A stretch of DNA of 64,000 nt from DASPWW01 sp963756745 (GTDB taxonomy: Bacteria > Actinomycetota > Thermoleophilia > Solirubrobacterales > 70-9), in assembly GCA_963756745.1 (NCBI GenBank), contig CAVWOU010000010.1:496001-560000 (forward strand), in the 5' to 3' direction. The position numbers and the translations under genes were made by a program. Shown here in pieces: positions 55,417-63,103 of this stretch (the first letter of the stretch is position 1; every line of letters begins with the position of its first letter). The notes under the pieces were generated by a model. It was not told the origin of the DNA. It worked only from the letters and a program-made list of their open reading frames with translations, and did no database searches.

Positions 55417-56139
55417 TTAGCCGGTCGGTCCGAAACGCTCCGTGCGAATCCGCTGTGGGGCGACTCCCGCTTGCATCATCAGCTCGCTGGCGGTCTCGAC
55501 GAACCCGTTGGAACCGCAGATGAAGGCGACCCCGAAGTCGGGGTCGGCGTCCGCGATCAGCGATGCGTCGATGCGCCCGGTATGGCCGGTCCAACCGTCG
55601 GGGGGCTCGCGGGTGAAGGTGAGCACGGCGTCGTCTCTGAGCTCTTCCGCGTAGATCACGTCCTCCGCCGATCTGATCGAGTAGACGAGCCTCATTTCGA
55701 GCTCGGGCATCGTGCGACGCCGATGACGCAGCATCGCCATCAGCGGCACCACCCCTGACCCTCCGCCTACCAGGAGGACGGGCGCCTCACCGCGCCAGAC
55801 GAAGTAGGAGGCAAACGGCCCCCGGACCTCGACCTGGTCACCCTCGACAACGACCTCGTGAAAGTAGGGGGAGACCTCGCCGTCGGCTAGGAGATCGATC
55901 GTCAGCTCGATCTCTCCCTCGTCGAGGGGCGAGGAGGCCACCGAATAGGAGCGCTCGGCACGGTAGCCGTCGGGAGCGGTCAGCCGAACGTCGTAGTGCT
56001 GCCCCGGCAGGTGAGGCATCCACAGCGGCAGCTGGATGCGAAATGACTTCACGCGCGGAGTCTCCTGCGTGATCGAGGTGACGGTACCGACCTGCCAGCG
56101 GCCCGGGGCGCGCTGTTCGACCGGTGTCAGTCGGTCCAA
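55417..56139 (-). CDS. FAD/NAD(P)-binding ferredoxin-reductase-type oxidoreductase
   Basis: A 240-residue flavin reductase. The FAD domain has RSYSVASSP (the RxYS motif) and FASYFVW, and the NAD(P) domain has LLVGGGSGVVPLMAMLRH and FICGSNGFVETAS. It lacks an iron-sulfur domain, so it would pass electrons to a separate acceptor. TTG 56139 with GAGAGGAG upstream is the best start and overlaps the sulfite-oxidase-like gene by 13 bases. The pairing suggests it supplies or removes electrons for that molybdoenzyme. Confidence 0.82.
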   Translation of the reverse strand: MDRLTPVEQRAPGRWQVGTVTSITQETPRVKSFRIQLPLWMPHLPGQHYDVRLTAPDGYRAERSYSVASSPLDEGEIELTIDLLADGEVSPYFHEVVVEGDQVEVRGPFASYFVWRGEAPVLLVGGGSGVVPLMAMLRHRRRTMPELEMRLVYSIRSAEDVIYAEELRDDAVLTFTREPPDGWTGHTGRIDASLIADADPDFGVAFICGSNGFVETASELMMQAGVAPQRIRTERFGPTG

Positions 56140-56738
56140 TAGCGCTCCTCTCTCCAGGGATCGCCGCGGTTGTGGTAGCCGTTCTGCTCCCAGAAGCCGG
56201 GCTCGTCGTGGTCCATGACCCGAAGCCCGGCGACCCACTTGGCGCTCTTCCAGAAGTACAGATGTGGCACGAGTAGTCGGGCCGGTCCACCGTGCTCGCG
56301 GGGCAGCGGCTCGCCCTCGTGCTCGGTGACGACCCAGGCCTTGCCGTCGGTGAGATCCTCGATCGGCAGGTTCGTCGTGTAGCCGCCGTAGGAGTAGGCC
56401 ATCACATAGGCGCCCAGCGGCTCGGCTTGATCCAGCAGCGTGTCGACCGAGACCCCGCTGAAGCTGGTGCCGAGCTTGGACCACTTGGTCACGCAGTGGA
56501 TGTCGCATGGCACCGTCTCGAACGGGAGCTGATGGAACTCCTCCCAGCTCCACTCGCTCTCCTCGCCGACCATGCCGTCGACTCGGAAGCTCCATGCATC
56601 GGTACCGACATCGGGCGTCGGGCCGGCGGTGAGGACGGGGAAACCTGGCTCCGCGTATTGGCCTGGCGGAAGCCGGTCGGCGAACTCCTCCGGCGTCTGT
56701 CGTCGGCGCGAAAAGCCTCGGGAGATGAAGCCGTTCAT
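56127..56738 (-). CDS. Sulfite-oxidase-like molybdopterin oxidoreductase
   Basis: A 203-residue protein of the YedY/sulfite oxidase molybdopterin-binding fold. The molybdenum-ligand Cys lies in CDIHCVTKWSKLGTSFSGV, and GGYTTNLPIEDL and GGPARLLVPHLYFWKSAKWV are further family blocks. It has no C-terminal dimerisation domain and no Tat signal, so it is probably cytoplasmic. It would reduce or oxidise an S- or N-oxide substrate. ATG 56738 is used; GTG 56753 is possible. It is coupled to the flavin reductase downstream. Confidence 0.85.
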   Translation of the reverse strand: MNGFISRGFSRRRQTPEEFADRLPPGQYAEPGFPVLTAGPTPDVGTDAWSFRVDGMVGEESEWSWEEFHQLPFETVPCDIHCVTKWSKLGTSFSGVSVDTLLDQAEPLGAYVMAYSYGGYTTNLPIEDLTDGKAWVVTEHEGEPLPREHGGPARLLVPHLYFWKSAKWVAGLRVMDHDEPGFWEQNGYHNRGDPWREERYWTD

Positions 56739-56831
56739 CTGGCCAGCGTGCACTCTACCTGCAGAGCCAGGCGAGCCCCCAGCCGCCGTAGATCGCCGGC
56801 GTCAGGCGCCGCTAGCGCTACCCGCCTCGCC

Positions 56832-57299
56832 TCAACCCGTGACGTGGCGCGGCCCGGGCCCGAGGCCGAGCTGGGCATGAGTCGCTCCCATGCACCGGTT
56901 CATGACCACCGTCAGTCCGGCCGCCTCCGCCAACCGCTTCGCCTCCTCGGACTCGATCCCGAGCTGCAGCCACAGCACCCGCGCTCCGATCTCGATCGCC
57001 CGCTCGGCGATCGCCGGAGCTTCGTCGGCCGGTCGGAACACGTCGACGACGTCGACCGGTCCCTCGACATCGTCGAGCGACGATGCCACCGGCTCCCCGA
57101 GGATCTCCCCGCCTCGCGGGTTCACCGGCACGATCCGGTAGCCCTGGCTCTGGAGGTAGCGCGGGATCTCGTGTGCGGGCTTCGACTCGTTTGCGGACGC
57201 GCCGACCACGGCGATCGTCTTCGTCCGTGCGTAGATGTCCAGCAGCCGCTCTCGCAGCTCGCCCTCCGGCGCCGACGGCGTCCCGCTTGGACTCGACAC
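56832..57299 (-). CDS. CoA-binding domain protein (YccU-like)
   Basis: A 155-residue protein with a Rossmann-like CoA-binding domain: IAVVGASANESKPAHEIPRY, VNPRGGEILGEPV and VLWLQLGIESEEA. It resembles the N-terminal domain of succinyl-CoA ligases and E. coli YccU. The GCMGATH-like end (NRCMGATHAQLG) is typical of the family. No enzymatic activity is established. GTG 57299 starts four bases after the stop of a small upstream gene, so they are probably co-transcribed. Confidence 0.82.
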   Translation of the reverse strand: MSSPSGTPSAPEGELRERLLDIYARTKTIAVVGASANESKPAHEIPRYLQSQGYRIVPVNPRGGEILGEPVASSLDDVEGPVDVVDVFRPADEAPAIAERAIEIGARVLWLQLGIESEEAKRLAEAAGLTVVMNRCMGATHAQLGLGPGPRHVTG

Positions 57300-57303
57300 G
57301 GCG

Positions 57304-57510
57304 TTATTCCGCCCTCGGCGTGATGCGGAAGATCGAGACCACCTCGGCCTGATGAGCCTCGGGGTGGACGACGTACGCGCTTGGACCGCCACCGAACCAG
57401 CCGGCGCTCTCGTTGTCACCGACAAACACCCCGGGATGGCGCCTGCCCTCGCCGTCCTCGACCCACACCGGCTGCCCCTCCGTGAACCCGTGGTCGATCT
57501 CCTCGCTCAC
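57304..57510 (-). CDS. Small hypothetical protein
   Basis: A 68-residue protein, FTEGQPVWVEDGEGRRHPGV followed by FVGDNESAGWFGG, rich in turns and aromatic residues, suggestive of a small beta-barrel (SH3-like). No family is recognised. It precedes the CoA-binding gene by four bases and is divergent from the DUF2269 gene. Confidence 0.5.
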   Translation of the reverse strand: MSEEIDHGFTEGQPVWVEDGEGRRHPGVFVGDNESAGWFGGGPSAYVVHPEAHQAEVVSIFRITPRAE

Positions 57511-57566
57511 GGATTCAGGGTATCCGCTGAGTCGCTGGCGCTCGGGCGGCGATATCGTGCGCCGGC

Positions 57567-58076
57567 ATGAGCCTGCCGCTCGCCGTCACGTCGTACGACT
57601 TCTCGCTGTTCCTCCACATCACCGCCGTCATGGTCGGGTTCGGAGCCACGTTTGCCGAGTCGATCATGTTCCCGGTGGCGATGGGGGCCGGGGTGCGCCA
57701 CCTGCCGTACGTGCACAGGCTTCAGCTCGCAATCAACCAGTACATGGCCGGGCCCGCGATGCTCGTGATCATCGCGACCGGCTTCTACCAGGTGGTCGAC
57801 GGTGACTGGGAGCTGGGCAAGTTCTGGCTCAGCGGGACGATCGTGATCACCCTGATCGTCGGGGCGCTGCTCGGCGCGTACTTCATTCCGGCCGACCGGA
57901 AGCTCGGGCCGATGGTCACGCGCGAGATCGACGAAGCCGGCGACAGGGAGCTGAAGATCACCGATCTCTCCGCTCAGTATCAGCGCGAGGGCCGTCGCGA
58001 GGGGATGATCGGCGCGCTCACCGGTGTGCTCCTGATCGTCGCCGTCTACTTCATGGTCACCAAGCCCGGGCTCTAG
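57567..58076 (+). CDS. DUF2269-like integral membrane protein
   Basis: A 169-residue protein with four hydrophobic helices, starting LFLHITAVMVGFGATFAESI, then INQYMAGPAMLVIIATGFYQ, VITLIVGALLGAYFI and a C-terminal MIGALTGVLLIVAVYFMV. The arrangement and histidine in the first helix match small DUF2269 or CopD-like membrane proteins. The function is unknown. The stop is followed within one base by the DksA-like gene. Confidence 0.65.
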   Translation: MSLPLAVTSYDFSLFLHITAVMVGFGATFAESIMFPVAMGAGVRHLPYVHRLQLAINQYMAGPAMLVIIATGFYQVVDGDWELGKFWLSGTIVITLIVGALLGAYFIPADRKLGPMVTREIDEAGDRELKITDLSAQYQREGRREGMIGALTGVLLIVAVYFMVTKPGL

Positions 58077-58077
58077 C

Positions 58078-58398
58078 GTGGACCCGAAGCGCGCCCGGCA
58101 GCGTTTGAGCGAGGAGCGAAATCGGGTCGAGGAGGCCCTGGCATCGCTGCGCGACGAGCCGGCCTCCGACGAACCGCAGGACTTCGGCGACGGGGGGCAG
58201 CAACTCGAGCAGGCCGAGCGCGACGAGGCGCTTCGAGAGGAGCTGAACGAGATCCTGGCGGCGATCGAGCGCGCCGAGCGCCGCCTGGAGGAGGGCACGT
58301 ACGGCCTCTCGATCGCGAGCGGCGAGCCGATCGCCGACGAGCGGCTCGAGGCCGTGCCGTGGGCCGAGCGCAAGGTGGAGGAAGAGGGCCGCCGGTAG
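58078..58398 (+). CDS. DksA/TraR-like protein lacking zinc-finger cysteines
   Basis: A 106-residue protein with an N-terminal coiled coil (RARQRLSEERNRVEEALASL ... LREELNEILAAIERAERRLE) followed by GTYGLSIASGEPIADERLEA and VPWAERKVEEE. This matches the DksA/TraR zinc-finger region in order and spacing, but every cysteine position holds another residue. DksA-type proteins bind the RNA polymerase secondary channel through the coiled coil. A finger held by packing rather than zinc has been described in some proteobacterial DksA proteins; here function is inferred only. GTG 58078 starts one base after DUF2269. Confidence 0.7.
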   Translation: MDPKRARQRLSEERNRVEEALASLRDEPASDEPQDFGDGGQQLEQAERDEALREELNEILAAIERAERRLEEGTYGLSIASGEPIADERLEAVPWAERKVEEEGRR

Positions 58399-58407
58399 CG
58401 CTGCGGA

Positions 58408-59319
58408 TCAGCGGACGGGTTGCCTGTGTCCGGTCGCGATCGCGATCGCCCGCGCGAGCCGCGAGCTGGTGCCGCCGAGGAACATCGCCCGTTGCTCTCG
58501 AGGCCACGAGTAGCACGGCGCTCCGTCGCTTTCGAGCGTGGTGATCCGCGGCTCGCCGAGATGGGTGGCCGCGAACTCGTACAGCTCGGTCAGCCGCGAG
58601 GCGATCAGCCCGTAGTCGAGCCCGCGCCCGAGTGGCTGCTCGGCGGCGATCAGCTCCTCGAGCGCCCATCCGTCGAGCGGGTAGGCGTCGGGGAAGACGT
58701 TGCGCAGATCGAGGAAGAGGCAAACCGCGCGCCTTCGCGGATCGCCCAGCCAGCGTCCCAGGGACGCAAACCACCCCAGCGCGAGCTGCGGTGCGGCCGC
58801 GAGCGCGTGCGCGTACAGGACGCGAACGAGCGCCACGTTCATCATGAACCGCTCGACCCGGAGCTCGTTCGCTGCGAGGGGCTCATGCTTCAGGTAGCCG
58901 GCGACGACGCTGGCGTTGTGAGCGCGATACCAGGTCGCCGCCGACGGAGCGGCGATGAAAGCGAGCCACAGACTGACGTTGCGTGACGAGGGCTCGTCGC
59001 CGGAGCCGGCGGCGATCAGGTCGGCTTCGACCTTGTCCCGCAACAGCTCGTCGTTGATGGCTCGCCACCACGGGCTTCCGCCGCCGCCGGCGGCTGGCTG
59101 GGCGAGCACGCCGCGCGCGATCTCCCAGTCCAGGAAGCGCAGCTCGGCGAGGCCGTAGCGCCGGCGCTCGCCGGTCGCATGGGCGCCGCGGTAGAAGTCC
59201 GCCGCAAGGCGGTAGCGACCGTAGGGTTCCCCTTGGACCGCCTCGACCCTGGCGCCCGCCGCCTGAGCCGCGCTCGCGCCGTCTGCCGCGACGGCGTGCC
59301 TGTCCGCTCGCTGGAGCAT
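58408..59319 (-). CDS. Conserved protein of unknown function
   Basis: A 303-residue, mainly helical protein with no membrane segment and no motif I recognise. Notable parts are RYRLAADFYRGAHATGERRR, the aspartate-containing LCLDLRNVFPDAYPLDGWAL-like region near residue 200, and many Trp/Tyr/Arg residues. It is convergent with the DksA-like gene and lies downstream of a cytochrome c gene on the same strand. Alternative starts downstream of 59319 are possible. Confidence 0.55.
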   Translation of the reverse strand: MLQRADRHAVAADGASAAQAAGARVEAVQGEPYGRYRLAADFYRGAHATGERRRYGLAELRFLDWEIARGVLAQPAAGGGGSPWWRAINDELLRDKVEADLIAAGSGDEPSSRNVSLWLAFIAAPSAATWYRAHNASVVAGYLKHEPLAANELRVERFMMNVALVRVLYAHALAAAPQLALGWFASLGRWLGDPRRRAVCLFLDLRNVFPDAYPLDGWALEELIAAEQPLGRGLDYGLIASRLTELYEFAATHLGEPRITTLESDGAPCYSWPREQRAMFLGGTSSRLARAIAIATGHRQPVR

Positions 59320-59424
59320 TTCGGTGGACCCTGACCTACCAGATTGTCCCGGTGACCGGCTGGACCGGCCGAAATCTCTTATAACGGACCGGGGTGCGCC
59401 TGCGGGAATCGCGATCCGCTCTTT

Positions 59425-60129
59425 TTACTGTCCGCCGCCTTGGCTCCCGGCCGCCTCGACGATGAACTCCGACAGGTCCTGGAGCTCCTTCGGCGTCAGG
59501 TCCTGGCCGTAGGTGTCGGGCATGACGCCGGAGGGGAAGCCCTGCACGATGTCGGCATCCGGGTCGACGATCGACTGCTCGACCTCCTTCGGGCTCTGTC
59601 CCGGGATCACCTCGTCGAGGTTCGGTCCAACCGTCCCGGTGGCGACGTCGCCTAGCTCGGCGAGCGTATGGCAGCTCCCGCAACCCTGGGTGAGGAACAC
59701 CTCCGCTCCCGGCCCCGCGTCGGGCGGGATCGGCGGCTTCACCCCGGGCACGCCGGCGAACTCAGCCACGTACGCGGCGACGTCGGCGGCGTCCTGGCCC
59801 TCGACGAGGTTCGCCGGCATGTAGGCGGGGCTGTCAGGATCCTCGACGCGCGGGTTCCCGATCTGGGACTCGACCACGCCCTCGATGGTGTCGCTGTCCA
59901 TGCCCACGTTGCGGGCGGCCGCGAAGGCGGCGTCGAGGTCGGGCCCGACCTCGGCTTGAGTGCCGGCCTCCTTGAACGCGTGGCAGGTTCCGCACTTCTC
60001 CACGAACAGCGTCCGCCCGTTCTCGGTGTCGGCGGTCTCTTGCAGGTCGCATCCCGGCAGGACCGCGATAGCGGCCGTCGCCGCGGCTGCAATCGGGACG
60101 CCGAGGAGCTTGCTGCGGGAGGCCCTCAC
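59425..60129 (-). CDS. Diheme cytochrome c lipoprotein
   Basis: A 234-residue exported protein. GTG 60129 begins a signal peptide ending in the lipobox LPGC. Two class I cytochrome c domains follow, with CGTCH and CGSCH heme sites and likely Met ligands in AYMPANL and GVMPDTY. The second domain closely resembles the C-terminal cytochrome of CtaC (EQSIVDPD block). It probably delivers electrons to the caa3 oxidase or a related enzyme on the outer membrane face. ctaA, ctaB and small oxidase proteins lie nearby. Confidence 0.88.
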   Translation of the reverse strand: MRASRSKLLGVPIAAAATAAIAVLPGCDLQETADTENGRTLFVEKCGTCHAFKEAGTQAEVGPDLDAAFAAARNVGMDSDTIEGVVESQIGNPRVEDPDSPAYMPANLVEGQDAADVAAYVAEFAGVPGVKPPIPPDAGPGAEVFLTQGCGSCHTLAELGDVATGTVGPNLDEVIPGQSPKEVEQSIVDPDADIVQGFPSGVMPDTYGQDLTPKELQDLSEFIVEAAGSQGGGQ

Positions 60130-60231
60130 GGGGCGGCAAATCCTATCTGCCGTCGGGGAGGGTGACCGCTGCATCGCCGCCGATCGCGGGTTCGATAGGG
60201 TTGCGTCAATCGGCACGAACCGAGAGGTTTG

Positions 60232-60654
60232 ATGGAAGTACGCGAGGGGATGACGAGCGTCGTCTTGACCATCGGTCCCGGTCACACGCTGCGGGACGCG
60301 GCCAGACAGATGACCGAAAGGGGGGTCGGCGCAGCGATCGTGATCGACGACCAGCAGCCCGGCCCCGGAATCATCAGCGAGCGCGACATCCTCAATTCCG
60401 TGGGACGGGGTGAGGATCCCGACTCGGAGCTCGTATCTGCGCACATGTCGGACACCGTGATCACCGCGGCGCCCGATTGGAGCCTCGAGCGCGCGGCGGC
60501 GGAGATGGCGAGGCGCGGCATCCGCCACCTGGTCATCGTCGAGGGCGATCAACTGGCGGGCGTGCTCTCGATGCGGGACATCGTGCGGGTGTGGACCTCG
60601 GAGGGGGCTACCTCCGGGATGACCCCGCCGGAGCAGGAAGCGGGAGTCGGGTAG
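60232..60654 (+). CDS. CBS-domain pair protein
   Basis: A 140-residue protein made of one CBS pair (Bateman module). The two halves read ARQMTERGVGAAIVIDDQQP with ISERDIL, and EMARRGIRHLVIVEGDQLAG with LSMRDIV. CBS pairs bind adenine nucleotides and act as regulatory sensors. No effector domain is attached. It is divergent from the diheme cytochrome gene and stops back-to-back with a minus-strand membrane protein gene. Confidence 0.82.
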   Translation: MEVREGMTSVVLTIGPGHTLRDAARQMTERGVGAAIVIDDQQPGPGIISERDILNSVGRGEDPDSELVSAHMSDTVITAAPDWSLERAAAEMARRGIRHLVIVEGDQLAGVLSMRDIVRVWTSEGATSGMTPPEQEAGVG

Positions 60655-60930
60655 CTACTCGCCGGCGCGGGGACGGCGCAGCGGGGCGGCGGGAAGGACC
60701 GCCGAGGACGGCCGCTGCTCGATCGGGAGCCGGGCCGTCTCGTCCGAGACGCGCCGGATCCACGCGATGATCGAGACCACCGCGATGATCGCGCCGATCA
60801 CGCCGTAGGGCCACCACGCGAACAGCCCGAGGACCGTGAGCGCCAACCCGAGCGCGGTGAACAGGGGAAGCCACGACGACACCGGCAGGTAGATCAGCTC
60901 GGTCGGGGGAGGGGGGAAGCGGTTGGCCAT
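60655..60930 (-). CDS. Small oxidase-associated membrane protein (subunit IV-like)
   Basis: A 91-residue protein with two hydrophobic helices (LPLFTALGLALTVLGLFAWW and YGVIGAIIAVVSIIAWI) and a Pro/Arg-rich tail. Size, topology and position beside ctaB/ctaA fit the small actinobacterial cytochrome oxidase subunit IV-type proteins. Its ATG overlaps the stop of a 36-residue membrane protein gene, so the two form a coupled pair. Confidence 0.65.
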   Translation of the reverse strand: MANRFPPPPTELIYLPVSSWLPLFTALGLALTVLGLFAWWPYGVIGAIIAVVSIIAWIRRVSDETARLPIEQRPSSAVLPAAPLRRPRAGE

Positions 60931-61040
60931 CAGGCGATGTAGAAGGTTGCGAACAGGAACGTCATCCCGAAGACCAAGATCGCCAGCGCGCCGAGCAGCA
61001 GGCCCGTGCGGAGGTTCCGGTATGTGTCGCGGCGATCCAC
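60930..61040 (-). CDS. 36-residue single-helix membrane protein
   Basis: GTG 61040 opens DRRDTYRNLRTGLLLGALAI, then LVFGMTFLFATFYIA, a basic N-terminus and one transmembrane helix. It ends at 60930, overlapping the next start by one base. Although short, its overlap and hydrophobic profile suggest a real micro-subunit of the oxidase or assembly machinery. Confidence 0.55.
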   Translation of the reverse strand: MDRRDTYRNLRTGLLLGALAILVFGMTFLFATFYIA

Positions 61041-61050
61041 GCGCCGTCTT

Positions 61051-62037
61051 CTACCAGAGGACGCTGTCGATCGCCATCGCACTGAAAAGCAGCGCGAGGT
61101 AGGCGAGCGAGGCGAGGTACAGGTGGAGCGCCGCGCGGCGCGACGGCCGCAGGTTGAGGCGTACTGCCAGTCCGACAAAAGCCGCGCCGAGAACGAGCGC
61201 CGCGACGACGTAGGGAGCGCCGAACAACCCCCCGGCGGCGGGGAGAAGCGTCGTCGCGACGAGCGCCACCGCATAGACGAGGATCTGCCGCCGCGTCGCG
61301 GCATCGCCGTACACGACCGGGAGCATCGGCACGCCGGTGCGCGCGTAATCGTCCTTGATCAGTAGCGCGAGGGCCCAGAAGTGCGGCGGCGTCCACATGA
61401 ACACGACCGCGAACAACGCCACGGCGCCGAGGTCGAGCCCGCCCGTCGCCGCCGCCCATCCGACCAGCGGCGGGACCGCCCCCGCGGCGCCGCCAATCAC
61501 GATGTTCTGCGGCGTGAGCGGCTTGAGCCACAGCGTGTACACGAACGCGTAGCCGAGCAGCCCGCCGAGGGCGAGCGCGGCGGTGAGCACGTTGACCGCG
61601 ACTGCGAGCTCGACCACCGCGGCCGTCCCGAGCGCGATCCCGAAGGCGAGCCCGTGGAGCGGCGCGATCCTCCCGCTCGCGAGGGGGCGGGTGCGGGTGC
61701 GCGCCATCCGCGCATCCGACTCGCGCTCCAGGTAGTGGTTGATCGCGCCCGCGCCGCCCGCCGCCATGTAGCCGCCGAGAATGGTCCACAGCACGGTCGA
61801 CAGCGCCGGCCCGCCGGGGTCGGCGACGAACATCGCCGCCACCGTTGTCACCAGGAGGAGCGAGATGATCCTCGGCTTCGTCAGTGCGATGTAGTCGCCG
61901 AGGATCGAGATCAACGAGCGGCGGGCGTCCTTCGCCTCGAGCGCGGGCAGGGTCCGCACCGCCGCGGCCGGAGCGTTCGCTCCTCCGACCTCCGGTCCGG
62001 CCCCCCTGCGTGCTGCCTCCGCTGCGCTTTCCATCAT
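61051..62037 (-). CDS. ctaB: Protoheme IX farnesyltransferase (heme O synthase)
   Basis: This membrane prenyltransferase attaches a farnesyl group to protoheme to make heme O. The first Asp-rich site is NHYLERESDARMARTRTRPL, and the second is in LIKDDYARTGVPMLPVV. About nine helices span the protein, including LKPLTPQNIVIGGAAGAVPP. ATG 62037 overlaps the ctaA stop (TGATG). With ctaA it forms the heme A pathway for the oxidases in this window. Confidence 0.95.
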   Translation of the reverse strand: MMESAAEAARRGAGPEVGGANAPAAAVRTLPALEAKDARRSLISILGDYIALTKPRIISLLLVTTVAAMFVADPGGPALSTVLWTILGGYMAAGGAGAINHYLERESDARMARTRTRPLASGRIAPLHGLAFGIALGTAAVVELAVAVNVLTAALALGGLLGYAFVYTLWLKPLTPQNIVIGGAAGAVPPLVGWAAATGGLDLGAVALFAVVFMWTPPHFWALALLIKDDYARTGVPMLPVVYGDAATRRQILVYAVALVATTLLPAAGGLFGAPYVVAALVLGAAFVGLAVRLNLRPSRRAALHLYLASLAYLALLFSAMAIDSVLW

Positions 62038-63047
62038 CACGCCGGGGAGGCCGAGGCCTCAGTCTCGGCGGGTCGGAGGGAAGCCCGGCGCGGCTCGGGC
62101 ACCTGCACGAGGTCCATCGCGGCGTACACGACCGTGCTCCATAGCAGGGTTCCGAGCGTCAGGTGAGCGACGACGAGCTCGGCGTGCTCGCCGAGCCACA
62201 CGTTGAGCGCTCCGAGCAGGATCTGGCACGCGAGCAGAAGCAGCGCGAGCGGGAACACCGGCGAGCGCACCCCGCGACGGCGCGCCACCGCGACCATCGC
62301 GATCACGGCGATCGCCGCCAGGTACATGAACAGGCGATGGGTGAGATGCACGTCGACCATCTCGCCGAGCCCGAACGGCATCGCCTCGCCGAGGCAGGTG
62401 GGGAACTCGGTCCCGCACGCGAGGTGGGCGCCGGCCGCGGTGCTGCCCGCGACCCCTTCCTCCTCGGTGCCCGCCATGTAGCCGCCGGCGACGATCGTGG
62501 CGAACAGGAGGACCACCGCGGTCACCGCGAGCGGTCGCAGAACCCCGGTTGGTCGGGCCGCAGGGCGCGAGCCCTCGAAGGTCGCCCGCCTCAGGGCGAT
62601 CAGGACCCCCAGGAGCAGCATCGCCAATCCTAGGTGGGCCGCGACGAGCACTTCGTGGAGGTTCTTCTCGACCGTCACCCCACCGAGAAGCGCCTGGGCG
62701 AGCACGAGTATCGCCGCGGCGACGGAGCCCCGCACCAGCCAGCGGTGCTCGCCGAGGCGGCGCAGCGCCTGCCACACGAGGATCACGATCAGGATCCCGA
62801 CCACGCCGGCGACGGCTCGGTGGGAGAACTCGATCACCGCGTTGGCCTCCAGGAACGGCAGGACGCGGCCCTCGCACAGCGGCCACCCGTGCGTGCCGCT
62901 CCCGGCCGGGCCGCACCCGAGGCCGGAGTCGCTCACGCGGACGATGCCGCCGATCACGACGAGGACGAAGGTGGCGACGATGGTGACGTTGACGAGACGG
63001 CGGAAGCGCGCCAGCTCGCCCCCGCCGCGGTCCGCGACGCTGTGCAT
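62037..63047 (-). CDS. ctaA: Heme A synthase
   Basis: CtaA oxidises heme O to heme A. The protein has about eight helices in two four-helix halves, each with paired histidine ligands: EFSHRAVAG and HEVLVAAHLG in the first, HLTHRLFMY and ELVVAHLTLG in the second. The external Cys pair sits in CGPAGSGTHGWPLC, and a second pair in LACGTEFPTCLG, as in Bacillus-type CtaA. ATG 63047 is preferred over TTG 63056. It is co-transcribed with ctaB. Confidence 0.93.
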   Translation of the reverse strand: MHSVADRGGGELARFRRLVNVTIVATFVLVVIGGIVRVSDSGLGCGPAGSGTHGWPLCEGRVLPFLEANAVIEFSHRAVAGVVGILIVILVWQALRRLGEHRWLVRGSVAAAILVLAQALLGGVTVEKNLHEVLVAAHLGLAMLLLGVLIALRRATFEGSRPAARPTGVLRPLAVTAVVLLFATIVAGGYMAGTEEEGVAGSTAAGAHLACGTEFPTCLGEAMPFGLGEMVDVHLTHRLFMYLAAIAVIAMVAVARRRGVRSPVFPLALLLLACQILLGALNVWLGEHAELVVAHLTLGTLLWSTVVYAAMDLVQVPEPRRASLRPAETEASASPA

Positions 63048-63103
63048 CACGCTCAATTTACAAATCCCGCGAAATGCTCCGCCGTCGCTCGCTCGCAGTC
63101 ACA

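Noticed and set aside
59400..59425. Plus-strand terminator with CTCTTTTTAC
   Set aside because: No plus-strand gene ends nearby and the stem is interrupted by a bulge; the T-run overlaps the stop of the minus-strand cytochrome gene.
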